DNA from: Crocodylus rhombifer
Taxonomy: Eukaryota; Chordata; Crocodylia; Crocodylidae
NCBI GenBank assembly: GCA_038503035.1
Contig: JAVSML010020440.1
Span: 186,001 to 250,000 of the forward strand
Direction: 5' to 3'
DNA length: 64,000 bases
Shown here: positions 47,301 to 59,325 of the stretch, in pieces
How positions within the stretch are numbered: position 1 is the stretch's first letter
Layout of the letters: every line of letters begins with the position of its first letter
Program-made: the position numbers and the translations under genes
The notes under the pieces: generated by a model
What the model was told of the DNA's origin: nothing
What the model saw: only the letters and a program-made list of their open reading frames with translations
Databases searched by the model: none

Positions 47301-47924
47301 TTAGTCCCTCGCTCCTTGGAACCAACAAACCCCCTTTTCATAAATGGACACAACCATACAAAAACATTTTGTGGGACTTCTGCAAAATGTTTACAATATT
47401 CATTGACATGTTAAAAAGCTTTAAGTTTTTTCTATTGCCAAAATCACTTTAAAAAGTAAAAAGTGGAGTTTTCTGAATCTGAAAATGATTTTTCAAGGAA
47501 AGTTGTCATGAAAATGTAAACTGAATTTTTAAAGAAATCTGTAGTGTTACAATATTTTATTGGATTTGTAATAAGGAGCTATTCCATATCTTCTTCCCTG
47601 GAAGAGAGGAGGCAGGCTATTAGCAAGACTACCATCCCCAATTCCCATGACGCTCTACTCAGATCAGTGAGATGAGAGACCGTAACTCATCCTGAAGATG
47701 GAGTCCAGCCAATGAGCTACACCCGTAAGGGAGAATGGAGCCTCAGAAACACTTCCATGAGTCAGCAGAGCACTCTAGGCAGATGTCTATTAAAGTTGAA
47801 TTATCCTGGAGAAAAATTGTTTGTTCAATTCTGTGAACAAAAATAGTTAAATATGGTTCTCCCTGACCCAAACAAATATATTTTAAAAAATTCCTGGTGA
47901 AAAGTTTAAAAGTTTCAGCTTGGA
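44353..47924. other. Long stretch without recognised gene
   Basis: About 3.6 kb of AT-rich DNA with only short open frames and no repeat that I recognise. Likely host unique sequence. Confidence 0.35.
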
Positions 47925-48331
47925 AAATTTCAGTATTTAAGAGGGACCTGGACTTCTTCAGCCTCCATAAGAGAAGGCTGAAAGGTGATCTTGTGGCTGC
48001 CTACAAATTCATTAGGGGGAAGCAGCAAGGGATTGGAGATGCTCTGTTCACCAGGGCGCCTCTTGGGGTAACGTGGAACAATGGTCGCAAACTGACAGAG
48101 CAGATTTAGGCGAGATATCAGGGAAAACTTCTTCACGGCAAGGGTGGCCAAAATGTGGAATGGGCTTCCAAAGGAGGTGTGCTCTCCCCTACCTTGGCGG
48201 ACTTTAAGAGAAGGCTGGATACACATCTGGCTGGGGTCATCTGACCCCAGCACTCTTTCCTGCCCAGGCAGGGGGTCGGACTTGATAATCTGTTGAGGTC
48301 CCTTCTAACCCTAGCATCTATGAATCTATGA
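47925..48331 (+). pseudogene. CR1 LINE 3' end
   Basis: Only the C-terminal coding tail and the 3' UTR are present: RDLDFFSLHKRRLKGDLVAAYKF in 47897-48109, then a FFTARVAKMWNGLPKEV-like stretch in another frame. The 3' end is gcatctatgaatctatgaaa at about 48331. A third CR1 sequence type, different from the 20361 and 30803 lineages. Confidence 0.85.
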
Positions 48332-51300
48332 AAGTTCACTTTCTTGCCAAAAAATTGCATTGACAGATAACTTCAAGCTGTCAACAAAGCTGCCCCCTGC
48401 CACCTGTCCACTCCCACTTATCCCCACTGTGCTTGGGGTCCCCTCCCTACTCTCTCCCATCTCTACTCCCACCTGTCCCTCCACCCTGCCCTTTACCTTT
48501 GCTGTGCACCAGCAGGATCCATTCCAGTTTCAGCCTGGGACACTGAGCAAGGCTCCAGCCTGGCCCCATAGCAATGGCATGGAGCCAGCACTGCTGCTGC
48601 AGGGATAGGCTGGAGCATGTGCACTGTGCTCTGTACTCTGAGCTGTAGTGAGACTGGAACCTGATGGTGTGGATCAAAGGTAAGGACGAGTGTGGGAAAG
48701 GGGGAAAGTAGTGCTGGGTGAGACTGGGGACAGCAGGAGTTTGAGGCTTCCAGGAAGAAGTGGTGGAGGTACAGGGGCAGCAGGAGGCAGGTAGCAGCTG
48801 CAACTCCAGCTCCAACCCAGAATTGGGGCCGAAGCCGAGATGCAGCAGCTGCCTGCTTCTCCTCTTATCATGTTGTACTTGATTATAAGCCAAGGAGCTT
48901 TTTCCCCATATTATTGGGGGGAAGAAATCTTGTATTCTAATCAATAAATATGGTACTTTACCTTTAATACTGGTGCTCTTCTTGTTTGTATGCCTCCTGC
49001 CATGTGTTCCACGCACGTCAGCAGAGCCTAACACCCACTTCGTAAGTTATACCAGTGCATAATGTCCACAGGGCCTTGAACTGTGCAGTGTCATGCTATA
49101 TTCATCACACACCAACCAAAGCCCCACTTTTCACCTTTGCTGACCATTCAGAAACTATGTTGAGGGTTACTATGTCAGCTGTGTGCACTTCACAATAAGT
49201 TTTGTATTAGTATGTTATTCTCTGAGCCTCTTAGCTAAGTGCTGTGATACAAATAAATCAGTGGTGTGCTAAAAAATAGATAGAATGACCTAAGGGGAAT
49301 ATACATTATAAATATGACACCCAACACATGTGCTGGGTGTTTTGCAGAGGACCAGGAAGAGAAGATAACTGTCCCAAAGAACTTCTGATAAAATCATATG
49401 CTAGAAACAGAACATAAGGAATGGAAAAAAGAAGTAATTTAACTTTCATGTGAGTTTATTCAGTATTGTACAAATGTTCAGCTCTGAAGTCTAAACATAG
49501 GTCTACCTCTAAGTTGCTCGTGTTATATGAGATGAGTTTCTTCATTACCTCACTGGAGTGTTGCTTGCTTGCAAACTTCCAAAAACTGGACTACTTCTTA
49601 AAAAATTAGAAAATCTTGACCCGATAAAAACTGTCTATAAGTATTAAAAGAGTTATTGTCATTGCTATTCTTCCAAATTATTCTTCATTATATACGCCAT
49701 TATGGACAGAATTATATTTTACCTAGTGGGCAAATAAAGTACAGCTTGCCTACTCTGAGTTATTCAGCTCCTAAGTTATTCCATTACTCCTTCTGGTTGT
49801 GTAAGTGGCCCAAATATAGGAATAGGGAAATGTCTGTGCATCCCTAAAAAGAGATCCAATTGCTATAATGGGGGGCCAGAAGCATAACAATGTGTCCAGG
49901 CATGTGGAGCAGCTTCCACAGAACAGTACCACGTACAGGGGCAGTGGTGGCTTCCAGCTGCTGCCATGACACCAGTGTAATCACACAGCTGTGATTGCAC
50001 CCATTTTTTCCCATGTCTCTCCCCCACACTCCAGTTGACTGCAGCTGCTTCAGTCTCCCCACCTGAGCCCAGAGGTGGTAACAAAATCACTGTAATCAGG
50101 TCACTCAGTATAGTTGGAAGCTGCACTTTGGTTATCCACTAGGTGACATAGGATTCTGCCCTTTCTGCTCATATATCATTTGTTTGTTAGATGAAACAAT
50201 GTTTAACTTGAGAACATTCTACCTCTCAGTACAAGTTTACCAGTTTTACCGCAATATGCCTTGGGGTGAAATGTAATAGTATTTAGGCAAAAATTGTTTA
50301 TAGGGCTTTAAGTTCCAAACGCCAAATATTTAAGTTAAGAATTGCGAGTAATATGGCAAATCATGACACTCTCATTCTGTCCACTTGTGCATTATAACAC
50401 ATCTTTACTTATATGGTCACATACTGTTATTTTCCATGAGGACCTTTTCTTCTTCAGTAAGTAGTCAAAACCTGGTGACAGCAATTTTTTGTGAGTAATC
50501 TTTAGGCTGATTCAGTTCACATACATCAGTATTTCTTAAAATAAACAAATACATTAAATCACATTCATTTTCAAATAAAATGTCACTGTTTTGAATACAT
50601 TACCAGCAACAAATTGTTCACCCAATATATAGGGAATCCATGATGTTTTAATGCATTATGAAAGTGTTATTGGCACTCAGGCTGACCTACATAACTCACT
50701 AATGGCTTCAGCTCTTCTACGTAATGCAGTCAGCCCAAACTCACACCAGTAAAATCTTTATTTTAGACCACACCATCATGTATTTACTCTTCACATGCCA
50801 CATATAGTAAGTTGCGGGAAAAGGTATTTTACAAATTTATTTTAGTGTTTAAGAATATTAATGGCACCATTTTTATGTATCCCTTAAAAAAGCCAGTTGC
50901 AATGCATCCAACTGATTGGGGCTCTGCTGAATCCATAAAGCCTTTAAAATGACCTCAAACAGCTTTCCTATAAAAACATTTCCATAAAAATGTCACTGTT
51001 TCAAGGTTCTGTCTCCCTAGACACTCCAAAGCTAGTAGCAAGCATTGCGTGTCACAGTGGAAAGCTGGGAATACGCCATTCCCACTGGCATAAATCTTTA
51101 GCTTTTAGCTTTGTGGTAGAAGATAAGAACCTAAACCCTTTATTGGTCTAAGACTGAATATGGGCCATCCTAGGCCCTGTCACATTGTAAAGGGGACTTC
51201 CCATTAAGAAAGAGATTTCTGTGGCAGATTCTGTATATTTTTCGTGACAACTATTTGAGGATCATTTAAAGTTCAGAGTGTTAGAAATAGTATCACTGGA

Positions 51301-54004
51301 TACTGATTTACAGATAGAGAGCAAAGAACATTGATAAGGGGTCAAAATTAATGCCATTTCTCCTATAAGCATATGTTTGAAAGAGAAAGGATGGATTTGT
51401 AGTTAGGATACTTAAAAGAACCCAGTTCTGTTTCCATTTCTGCTGAAGATTTCATGTGCTACTTTGGACACGTTCCTTAGGTTAAAATCTTGGCCCAGCT
51501 GTAATCAGTGGAGTTTGGCTATTAACTTCAATAGGGCCAGAAAGTCACCCTTAACCTTTTTATGAATGTTGTCTTTATTTGAGTATTAAGGTTCACCAAT
51601 CTATTTTAGTGAATCTGAACCTAGTATTTTAGCCGGTTTGCTGCTTGGAGGCAGAACTAGACATGTCAGTTACTGGCAGCAGGAGGGAGGGATATTGTGC
51701 CCCTAGAAGTTCAGTCCAGTTGGGGTAATTTCCATAGCAAGAAAAACTCAGGTAGGGGGCATGCACCAGTTACCTTATAGTACATTTGTATGAGAACCTA
51801 CAGGGTGCAAACACATCTGCAGTACCACATACTGCATGGTCAGGTTTTCTCTGTGCTGCAAGGACATGCTGCCTATGTGAGCTCTGCTTTACTTTTTTTT
51901 CTTATGGGTTTTTTTGACACTTGGATACCCAGGGGTCAAAAAAAACCCATGGGGAAAAAAACAGAGCAGTGCATGTGTGGGCAGTGCACACTGCTGAAAA
52001 GCAGAGCTGGGCTGCCTAGAGCCACTCTATGGCTGCTGGCAAGGCTCTGCCCAGCAGGATTGCCACTGCTGCAGCCCCAGAAGGCCCTCAAGACCCCAGG
52101 TAAAGCTGCTGGGGCCAGCCCAGTGCTGGCCCCAGCCTCCTCTACCACTTCCCAGGGTAACTTGCCACATGCCAAAGCACATGTGGCATGGGTATTCCCC
52201 AGGGACAAGTAGCTGTGGCACAAGATGCTCTGTTGCTTCTTGTCCCCAGGGAATCAAACTTCCGCATTCATCTGGACACTGCCACACAGTATCAGCTACC
52301 CTATGGTAACTGCCTGTATACACACTCTTACCCCCATGTTATGTGGAAGGTAGCCTACCCTTCATTAAAAGCCGTAGTTATCACTGAGTAATTGATACGT
52401 TGAAGACTCACATGTTACTTTTCCCTGCAGTAACATGTTCATGTGCCCATATGCTGTTTTATTTTACAAAAATGCAGATTGTATTAGATTCATTCTGAAG
52501 AAAATGTATGGCTATTCCTCTTCTTCACAGCATAGTAACTTCCACTGAACAACAATTTTTCAGACATCAGTTTCTATGTCTTTTCTGGACAACCCATCAA
52601 TATCTTAGGTGAGCTGGATCTGCAGATGTGTCATTCAAAGCAAGGACATTTCAGGTAACTGTCTTTATTCTTCTTTGTATTGCTGTCTTCATTTCTAATA
52701 CCAGGTGATTTACATAGTGGCATGCATCCAGAGAAGGACCAGGATCCCATAGATACAGATATCTAAAACCAACATAAATTATATACAATCAGTTCTTCAA
52801 CATACAGTGGATGACAGGGTCATACGCCCTGGCACCACCTGAGGGGAGAGGCACCAGAAGGGAAAGAGGAGGCTTCACTTTACCCTGCCTACCACACTCT
52901 GCCTGCACTTTCCAGCTGCAAAAAGCAGCCGGACTAGGCAGCATGTATCATGGAGTGCAAGATATTCTGGGAACTGTAGTTTTGTAGAACCAGTGGAGTT
53001 CATTGCTGCTGGGGGGAGAATTGATCCCATTCTTTGCCACTGCAATCAGCCTTTTTTGCCTTCTGGATATGAGCTTTGGCAGCAAAAAATGGGGTGGAAA
53101 TTTCTCCCTGGCAGCAGAAAATGTCACTCCTACTCTAAAGGATTATAATTCCCAGATTACGTTGCAGTTCATGACACTCTTGCTTGCTGCTGTTCCTGCA
53201 CCCTGCAAGCCAAAAGATGCAGGAGGAAGGTGGGGGGAAGGTGAAAGAGGATTGCCCCAAGTGTAGTTTTCCACTTTGGTCTCTGTATATAAATAACACA
53301 CAGGCACAGAGAACACTCCCCCCACCATAAAGGCACAGAGAACACTTCTGCCAAAAAAAAAAGGATGTGGGACTGGTTAATATGCAGACTTCAGTAAATT
53401 CACATACTGGTGGACATGTAGCAAATTTTAATATAGAAGATAAAACTAGTCTACCGTAAGTCTACTGCCAGTACTTATAAGGTTTAGATTTTGATGGTGC
53501 AACAAAGAAAGAATGGATCTTAAGTTTCCTTAGGAAACGAATAAAATGACAATTTTGGGTACTATCAGTCAGGATTGAAAATACAATACTGAATCTTGTT
53601 TGAAAAAGATCCTAATATGAAATCAAAACAAAGCCAACAAAGCCTAATCTAATGGAGAGAAAGTGCAGCAAGCCTATTGCAGGGGTTCAATTTGAATAAT
53701 ATCATAAGGAACAGAGTGAGGTTCCAAGGTTGCGCTCTATGACCAAGCAAGGTTGGAATAAAATTTATGGCCTAAGGAAGCATTTAATAATTGAGATTTC
53801 TATGAAATTGCCTTTGAGAACATTAGATTTCAGATACTTGACCCACAATAAACTTTTATGAAAGAAACTCAAAGCACTGTTCTACTATTTTAAAAATGGT
53901 TGTTAAATTACACACTGCGTTAGTCAGTTGTATTTACTGGCTTCTCTTTTGGGGTCCACAAGTGTAATTATCATTTAATGTGGTGTTTATTTTATACTTG
54001 TTTC
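48332..54004. other. Long stretch with few recognisable features
   Basis: About 5.7 kb. No coding domain in any open frame, including the 195-residue minus frame at 49034-48447. A short hairpin lies at 51904-51950 and a palindromic gccacatgcc...catgtggca at about 52162-52190. A CAGTGGATGACAGGG sequence at 52805 resembles a hAT MITE left end, but no matching right end was found. Confidence 0.35.
51904..51950. repeat. Short perfect-arm hairpin
   Basis: atgggtttttttgac (51904-51918) and gtcaaaaaaaacccat (51935-51950) are complementary except for one extra A, with a 16-base loop. It could form a hairpin but has no terminator context in a vertebrate genome. Confidence 0.7.
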
Positions 54005-54012
54005 CTCCCAGA

Positions 54013-54393
54013 CATGGGTGACTGGTGCCCCCTGAGTCGGGGTGGGGCACTTGCCCCTCCCCCCCAGCAGACAGTCTGCGACCAGGGGGAGGTCCCCCTG
54101 TGGCCAATCCCGCAGACAGGGGAAAGGTTTCCCCCATGGCTGATCCTGATGATTCACAAGTGGCAGCAGCATACGGCTGGCACTTCCAAGCACACTGCTG
54201 GCACTTCTGGATGAGTGCAACTGGCCGCAGGGGGGCACTTCTCTTGCTACCCCCACTTCCCAGATGGCAGTCTCGGGGGGCACCAGTGCTCTTTCTTGCC
54301 CCCCCCACCTAGGAATGCTGGCTGTTAGAGGGTGCACCAGCATTCTCAGGGGGTGCATGTGCACCCCCGTGCACCCCCTATGCATTGCCACTG
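54013..54393. mobile_element. hAT-type MITE
   Basis: The flanking octamers are ctcccaga (54005-54012) and gtcccaga (54394-54401), 7 of 8 identical. The right end on the minus strand is CAGTGGCAATGCATAGG, a typical hAT MITE end. The left end, CATGGGTGACTGG, is only loosely similar. The interior is GC-rich. Long frames on both strands (53934-54308, 53987-54607 minus; 54025-54312 plus) are compositional. Confidence 0.6.
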
Positions 54394-54548
54394 GTCCCAG
54401 AAGGAGAAATGTTTTTTCACTGGCCTGTCTCAGGTCCTCCTTTTGAAGCTGGCCCCCTGAGCATCCAAGAAAAACAGATACATGGGGCCTGAAGGAAGAA
54501 AACAAGCCAAAGGGTGAATGCCTCAGTGAGGCAGTTAATCCTCTAGTA

Positions 54549-54725
54549 CAGTGCTTCCCAAACTTTTCATTAGCATGACCCCATTTATGGCCCTGTTTCC
54601 TCAGCATGACCCCATTTCCTCAGCCTGGTTCCTTACTCCCAACTCATAGTCCCCCATCCCTGCAACCTCATCTGCTGATGTTGTGACCCAATTTGGTGTC
54701 GCAACCTACAGTTTGGGAACCACTG
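54549..54725. mobile_element. Short hAT MITE
   Basis: A 177-bp element. Left end CAGTGCTTCCCAAAC and right end, minus strand, CAGTGGTTCCCAAAC match at 14 of 15. Flanking octamers ctctagta (54541-54548) and ctctagaa (54726-54733) match at 7 of 8. The ends are of the Charlie/MER20-like type. Confidence 0.85.
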
Positions 54726-54869
54726 CTCTAGAAGGAAGGGAGCTAGGTTCTGGTCTGGAGCTCTGCTGTCAGTGAGGCAGAACCTTCCCCATTACACTGC
54801 CCTTCCTCCATTGTTTTCCAATGATAATTAAAATGCAAGGGGCAGAGGATCTGCTTCAAGTGACATGCT

Positions 54870-55010
54870 GGGGTGGGGGACGGGGGTCTGAATAATGTCT
54901 GATGTCTTCTGATGCTTAGAATACTGTGCTAGAAAGCCAAATAGATATAGATTCAAACCCCTTAAAATCCAGATCCACAGCCTTCTGAGCAAGTGCCCCT
55001 AAGTATTCAG
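54870..55010 (+). mobile_element. tRNA-derived SINE-like patch
   Basis: atgcttagaatactgtgctag then gattcaaacccctt (B-box-like) resemble the other tRNA-like heads in the window. Boundaries unresolved. Confidence 0.35.
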
Positions 55011-56385
55011 CTATCAAGACTATAGTTGGAGAAAGCCCTTCTCCTGACTTGCATTTGCAGGTATGTATGTGCATAGTTATCTACAAGCATGGAGTTATAT
55101 GTCCAGGAAAAAAGGATCCCTACCTGCATGTACATGTCAAAAGTGCCACTTATGTAGCTAAAAAAAATGCTACTTCAATGACCAAAGGGGAACAGGAATT
55201 TCACCCCAGATGGTTGCTTAATTTTTCTCCCTGTACAGAACCCTGATCAGAAAAGTCTGTCTGTGCAGAAGTTAGTCAATTTTCTTCTTCTTTCAAGCCA
55301 ATATTATTGCAGCCATGATCCTGGAGAGAGGTTGTGGGAGTATGTTTAAGAACAAATGGTAATGATCGAAATTTGGAAAAGAAGAGGTCTGTCTTCCATC
55401 TGCAAAGCATAAGGAGTGCCTGAGGATGGTAGAGGGAGAATGCTTTGAAGACAAGACTCCACTGGGAACTGGCTTAGATGTTTCAGACAAGGCCATGTTC
55501 TGCTTGTCCACACTTCTCTGAGCTAGAAAGAGGTTGGGGATTAAGCTGCAATGCTCTGATTTGATCTAGGCAGTGAAATACTTCATTTAAGTTGTGGCCT
55601 TTGTGAGTTTCTGAGACTGGAAATGGAGCACAGCTGTTCCTGAAATTCTTGCACATCTCTGTAGTGCAGCCATTTTGGACAATATAAAGTGATGGCATTC
55701 AGTCAAAGACTTTTTCTTGCAAATTATTATCACTGGGCTTTTTCTTGCCAATTAAAAGAGCCTGGTACCAACTGATGGTTTAACTTCAGTTACAGCTGGT
55801 TGGGAAGCAGGCAGGTAGCTCTAAGGCAAAGGAGGACAGCTACAGAACTTTTAGCCAATGCTTTCTGAAAAATAGCCTCCTGTTGTATTTCACGCGCTGC
55901 TTCAGCTTGCCCTATGACCTACATCCCTTTCCATGGTGTTAAGCCTATATCCTTTTCTTGGCAAGAGCCAAGGTTATAAATCAGTTTTTCTGAAGCCTCT
56001 CAATAAGATCACCTTTCCACAAGGATTTCCACCCTGTCACTAAGATAGCTGGGAACTGATTTGTATAGGAGTCTTATTTCAAGGACCAAAACCCCATACA
56101 GCCGCATGAAACAGATATGAATTACACTTTTCTTCACCCATGGAGAAGCCCTTAAGCCAAGAAACTTTTATCCTGAGAGGGACTGCACTTGCAATACTGT
56201 CCATTCACTTTTGCATTGCTTATGAAAGCATGTGGGAGCACTTAGAGTGTCATATGACACTTCCTATTTATTTTTTTATATATCATAAATGAAGGGAACT
56301 TCAGGAGGCAGAGTAGTACCCTGCTGTCAATGACTGACCCAGCTTGTGAGGAGACTGAAATGCCCACTGCAGTGGATCTGTGGAC
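55011..56385. other. No gene seen
   Basis: Unique sequence with short open frames lacking domains. Confidence 0.3.
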
Positions 56386-56393
56386 CTCAGCAT

Positions 56394-56895
56394 CAGTAAT
56401 GTAACTAGAAGGGTAAGCAAGGCACCAGCCCCAGACAACAACTATAAGGGGGTGCCAGAATGGCCTCCTAGGGCTCTTTACCACAGTGGAGGAAGCCATG
56501 CACTGCCCTGTTATTGGAGCTTGGTGTCACATCCCTGTACCCAGAAATGCATCTAGGGGGGTCAGGGGTGAGTGGAATGGTTTTTCTCACAGCAGATGCA
56601 GCCCTGCAACCAGTAGCATATCTGGGGTGGGGAGAGGGAGAAATTAGGACCCCAGAGGCAGCTCCCAGGGAACTTGCACCATGCAGCTGCAGCCGCTGCA
56701 CTCTCCCTTCATGGCTGCTGCCTGAGCTGTTTGCACAGGGAAGGCAGCTACAATTACTACTACTGCCACAGCTGCCTTCCCTGTGCAGAGAGTCCAGGAA
56801 GGTAAGACTTCCTTTCCTCCCCACCCTATCTTTACACTGGTCATCACACTCACCCTTTACTTCCCTGGGCATTAAATGAGCTTGCTATGCCTCTG
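56394..56895. mobile_element. hAT-type MITE
   Basis: A 502-bp element between octamers ctcagcat (56386-56393) and cttagcat (56896-56903), 7 of 8 identical. The left end is CAGTAATGTAACTAG and the right end on the minus strand is CAGAGGCATAGCAAG, so the shared core is weak beyond CAG. Two further MITE-like starts inside (near 56540 and 56610) suggest nested or duplicated ends. The 134-residue minus frame at 56872-56468 is not a recognised protein. Confidence 0.65.
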
Positions 56896-57024
56896 CTTAG
56901 CATGAAAAAAGATTTTCCTTCCTCAAGAGGTTCCAAGAAAAAGTCATTGATGTCTGCATGGGCCTGAGATACCAGTCATATAGATTATTTAAACAGGAGA
57001 ATAGCTGAGGTGCAGAAATAAGTG

Positions 57025-58236
57025 AAATTTTGCCTTCTACAATCGGGTCACAAAATCATTAGATGCAGGTATCACCGTGGATGTAGTCTTTCTGGACTTC
57101 AGGGAGGCCTTTGACACTGTCTCCCACCCCATTTTCATTAAAAAGCTGGGCGACTGTGGCATTGATGCCTACACAGTCAGATGGGTCGCAAATTGGCTGA
57201 GGGGCCGCACTCAGAGAGTGGTGGGGGATGGGTCATATTTGACCTGGAGGGATGTGAGCAGTGGAGTCCCCCAGGGCTCGGTCCTCGGGCCCGCACTGTT
57301 CAATTTATTTATTAGCAACTTGGATGAGGGGGTGAAAAGCACCCTGTTTAAATTCGCAGGCAACACCAAGATTTGGGGTGAGGTGGGCTAGAAGGGAGGG
57401 ACAGGATACAGCTGGGCCTGGACATGTTACAGGGGTGGGAAAATGAAAATAGGATGGGATTCAATACTGACAAGTGCAGGGTGCTGCACTTGGGCAGTAA
57501 GAACCAGCAGCATACCTATAGGCTGGGGAACTCCCTTCTAGTCAGCACAGAGGCAGAAAAGGATCTTGGTGCCATTATTGATTCCAAAATGAACATGGGC
57601 CACCAATGTGGGGAGGCAGTCAGGAAGGCCAACCGCACCTTGTCATGCATCCACAGATGCATCTCGAGCAGGTCCAAAGAGGTGATCCTCCCCCTCTATG
57701 CAACACCGGTCAGGCTGCAGTTGGAGTACTGTGTCCAGTTCTGGACGCCACACTTCAGGAAGGATGTGGACAACATGGAGAGGGTCCAGAGGAGGGCCAC
57801 TTGCATGATCTGGGGACAGCAGGGCAGACCCTATGAGGAGAGGCTACAGGTCCTTAACCTGTTCAGCCTTCACAAGAGAAGGCTGAGAGGGGACCTGGTG
57901 GCCATCTATAAACTTACTAGGCGGGGCCAGTGGGGAATAGGAGAGACCTTGTTCCCCTGAGCGCCTCCCAGAGTAACAAGGAATAACGGCCATAAGTTGT
58001 TTGAAAGTAGGTTCAGACTAGACATTAGAAGACACTACTTCACAGTCAGGGTGGCCAGGATCTGGAACCAACTTCCAAGGGAAGTAGTGCTGGCTTCTAC
58101 CTTGGGGGTCTTTAAAAAGTGGCTTGACGATTACCTAGCTGGGGTCATTTGAGCCCAGTTTTCTCTCCTGCCTAGGGCAGGGGGTCAGACTAGAAGATCT
58201 GCAAGGTCCCTTCTGACCCTATATCTATGACTCTAT
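57025..58236 (+). pseudogene. CR1 LINE, RT to 3' end
   Basis: The plus strand starts near the FYNRVTKSLDAG block. 57077-57391 holds motif A (FLDFREAFDTVSH, residues 5-17) and motif B ([13 protein letters not shown]). Motif C reads FAGNTK where FADDTK is expected, so both catalytic aspartates are lost. A stop follows, and 57424-57960 continues the C-terminal region (LEYCVQFWTPHFRKDVDNME). The 3' end, ccctatatctatgactctat, is at 58236. A lineage related to 30803. Dead by active-site change, stops and 5' truncation. Confidence 0.9.
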
Positions 58237-58283
58237 TTATCCATGAAATTATTACTTAGCTTTCATTACCACTAATGTGGTGC

Positions 58284-58680
58284 CAGAAGTGGATCCAGAA
58301 AAAGGGCAAGGAGCATGCAGCTTCCACTCTGACAGTGTTGCACATGCGGAATGAGCTCTTAGCTCACTTCCCAGTCAACACAGTCTCCATGTAATCAATG
58401 AGCTGTAAACTTACCAGCTGATCCAGGTGGAGTCTGGCTAGAGCCCAGGGTGGTAAAGGCTACTGCTATTTGCCTTTCCCTTCCTTCCTTGTCCCCATTG
58501 AATTCAGCAGCAGAAGAAAGGACGTGGCAACAGCAGCAGTCATCCCCTGGGCTCTGGAGCCACTCAAAAGCAGGGGCTCTGGCCAGGCCCTACACCAAGA
58601 GCGCATGTGCAGCACAACTGCACAACTGGGGGGGGGGAAGGTGTGATCGTGCTGCCACACCCCATTTGGATCCATCCCTG
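58284..58680. mobile_element. hAT-type MITE
   Basis: The left end CAGAAGTGGATCCAG and the right end, read on the minus strand as CAGGGATGGATCCAA, share the CAG...TGGATCCA core (12 of 15). Flanking octamers tgtggtgc (58276-58283) and tgtcatgc (58681-58688) match at 6 of 8. The element is 397 bp and non-coding. Confidence 0.65.
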
Positions 58681-58688
58681 TGTCATGC

Positions 58689-59325
58689 TAAATGTTACTC
58701 CATGGCCTAGGTAATACTCTTTCAAATCCATAGTAGCTTCATAATTCAGTCTTTTTATTGGGAGAGTGCCTGGAGAAAGGTAATTTGCCTTCTCTTGCTT
58801 ATTTCCCAAAAAACTGAGAAAAGGGTTAAATCCATTTTAAAAGCCTCTACCCAATCCACTTCAATTTGCAAAATTAATGGAAACATGCCATATTTTAAAA
58901 GGTAAGCAGAAAAAAAAGAAAAGAAAAAATACAAATGCTAAAAATAAATTGCTAAAAGAGAAACATTCCTGTAATTTTAGGTTTAAAATATGAGCCTGAG
59001 TAATCAAGGAAAGTATTTTTACTGCCCTGTCAATATTTTTCCTGGAAGCTTTGGTAAATAGACTTTCTTTAGATCTGTAGTGTGCGTGCCTAATGGTCTT
59101 AGGTGTCTCTTACCACAGAAAACTTTATCCTTAAGAAATACAGTAAACAGGAACTCTGTGGTTACGTAGTTCCTGAGAGAAAAAAAAAAAAAGAAACATG
59201 TTCACTGCCATGACACACAGACAATTTATACTGACTTAAGAAGAAGCTGTTCTCTTCTAGCTGAATCTTTCTTGCCAGCCTTTGTTTCCAAAGAAAGAAA
59301 GAAAGAAGGAAAGACTTTTGACTTT
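58689..59325. other. No gene seen
   Basis: AT-rich DNA with an A-rich patch near 58905-58930 and a short GAAA microsatellite at about 59291-59312. Confidence 0.35.

Noticed and set aside
48447..49034. 195-residue minus-strand open frame
   Set aside because: Proline/serine/leucine-rich with no domain; overlaps a plus-strand open frame. No splice or promoter evidence.
52805..53360. hAT MITE starting CAGTGGATGACAGGG
   Set aside because: No complementary right end or octamer duplication could be located.
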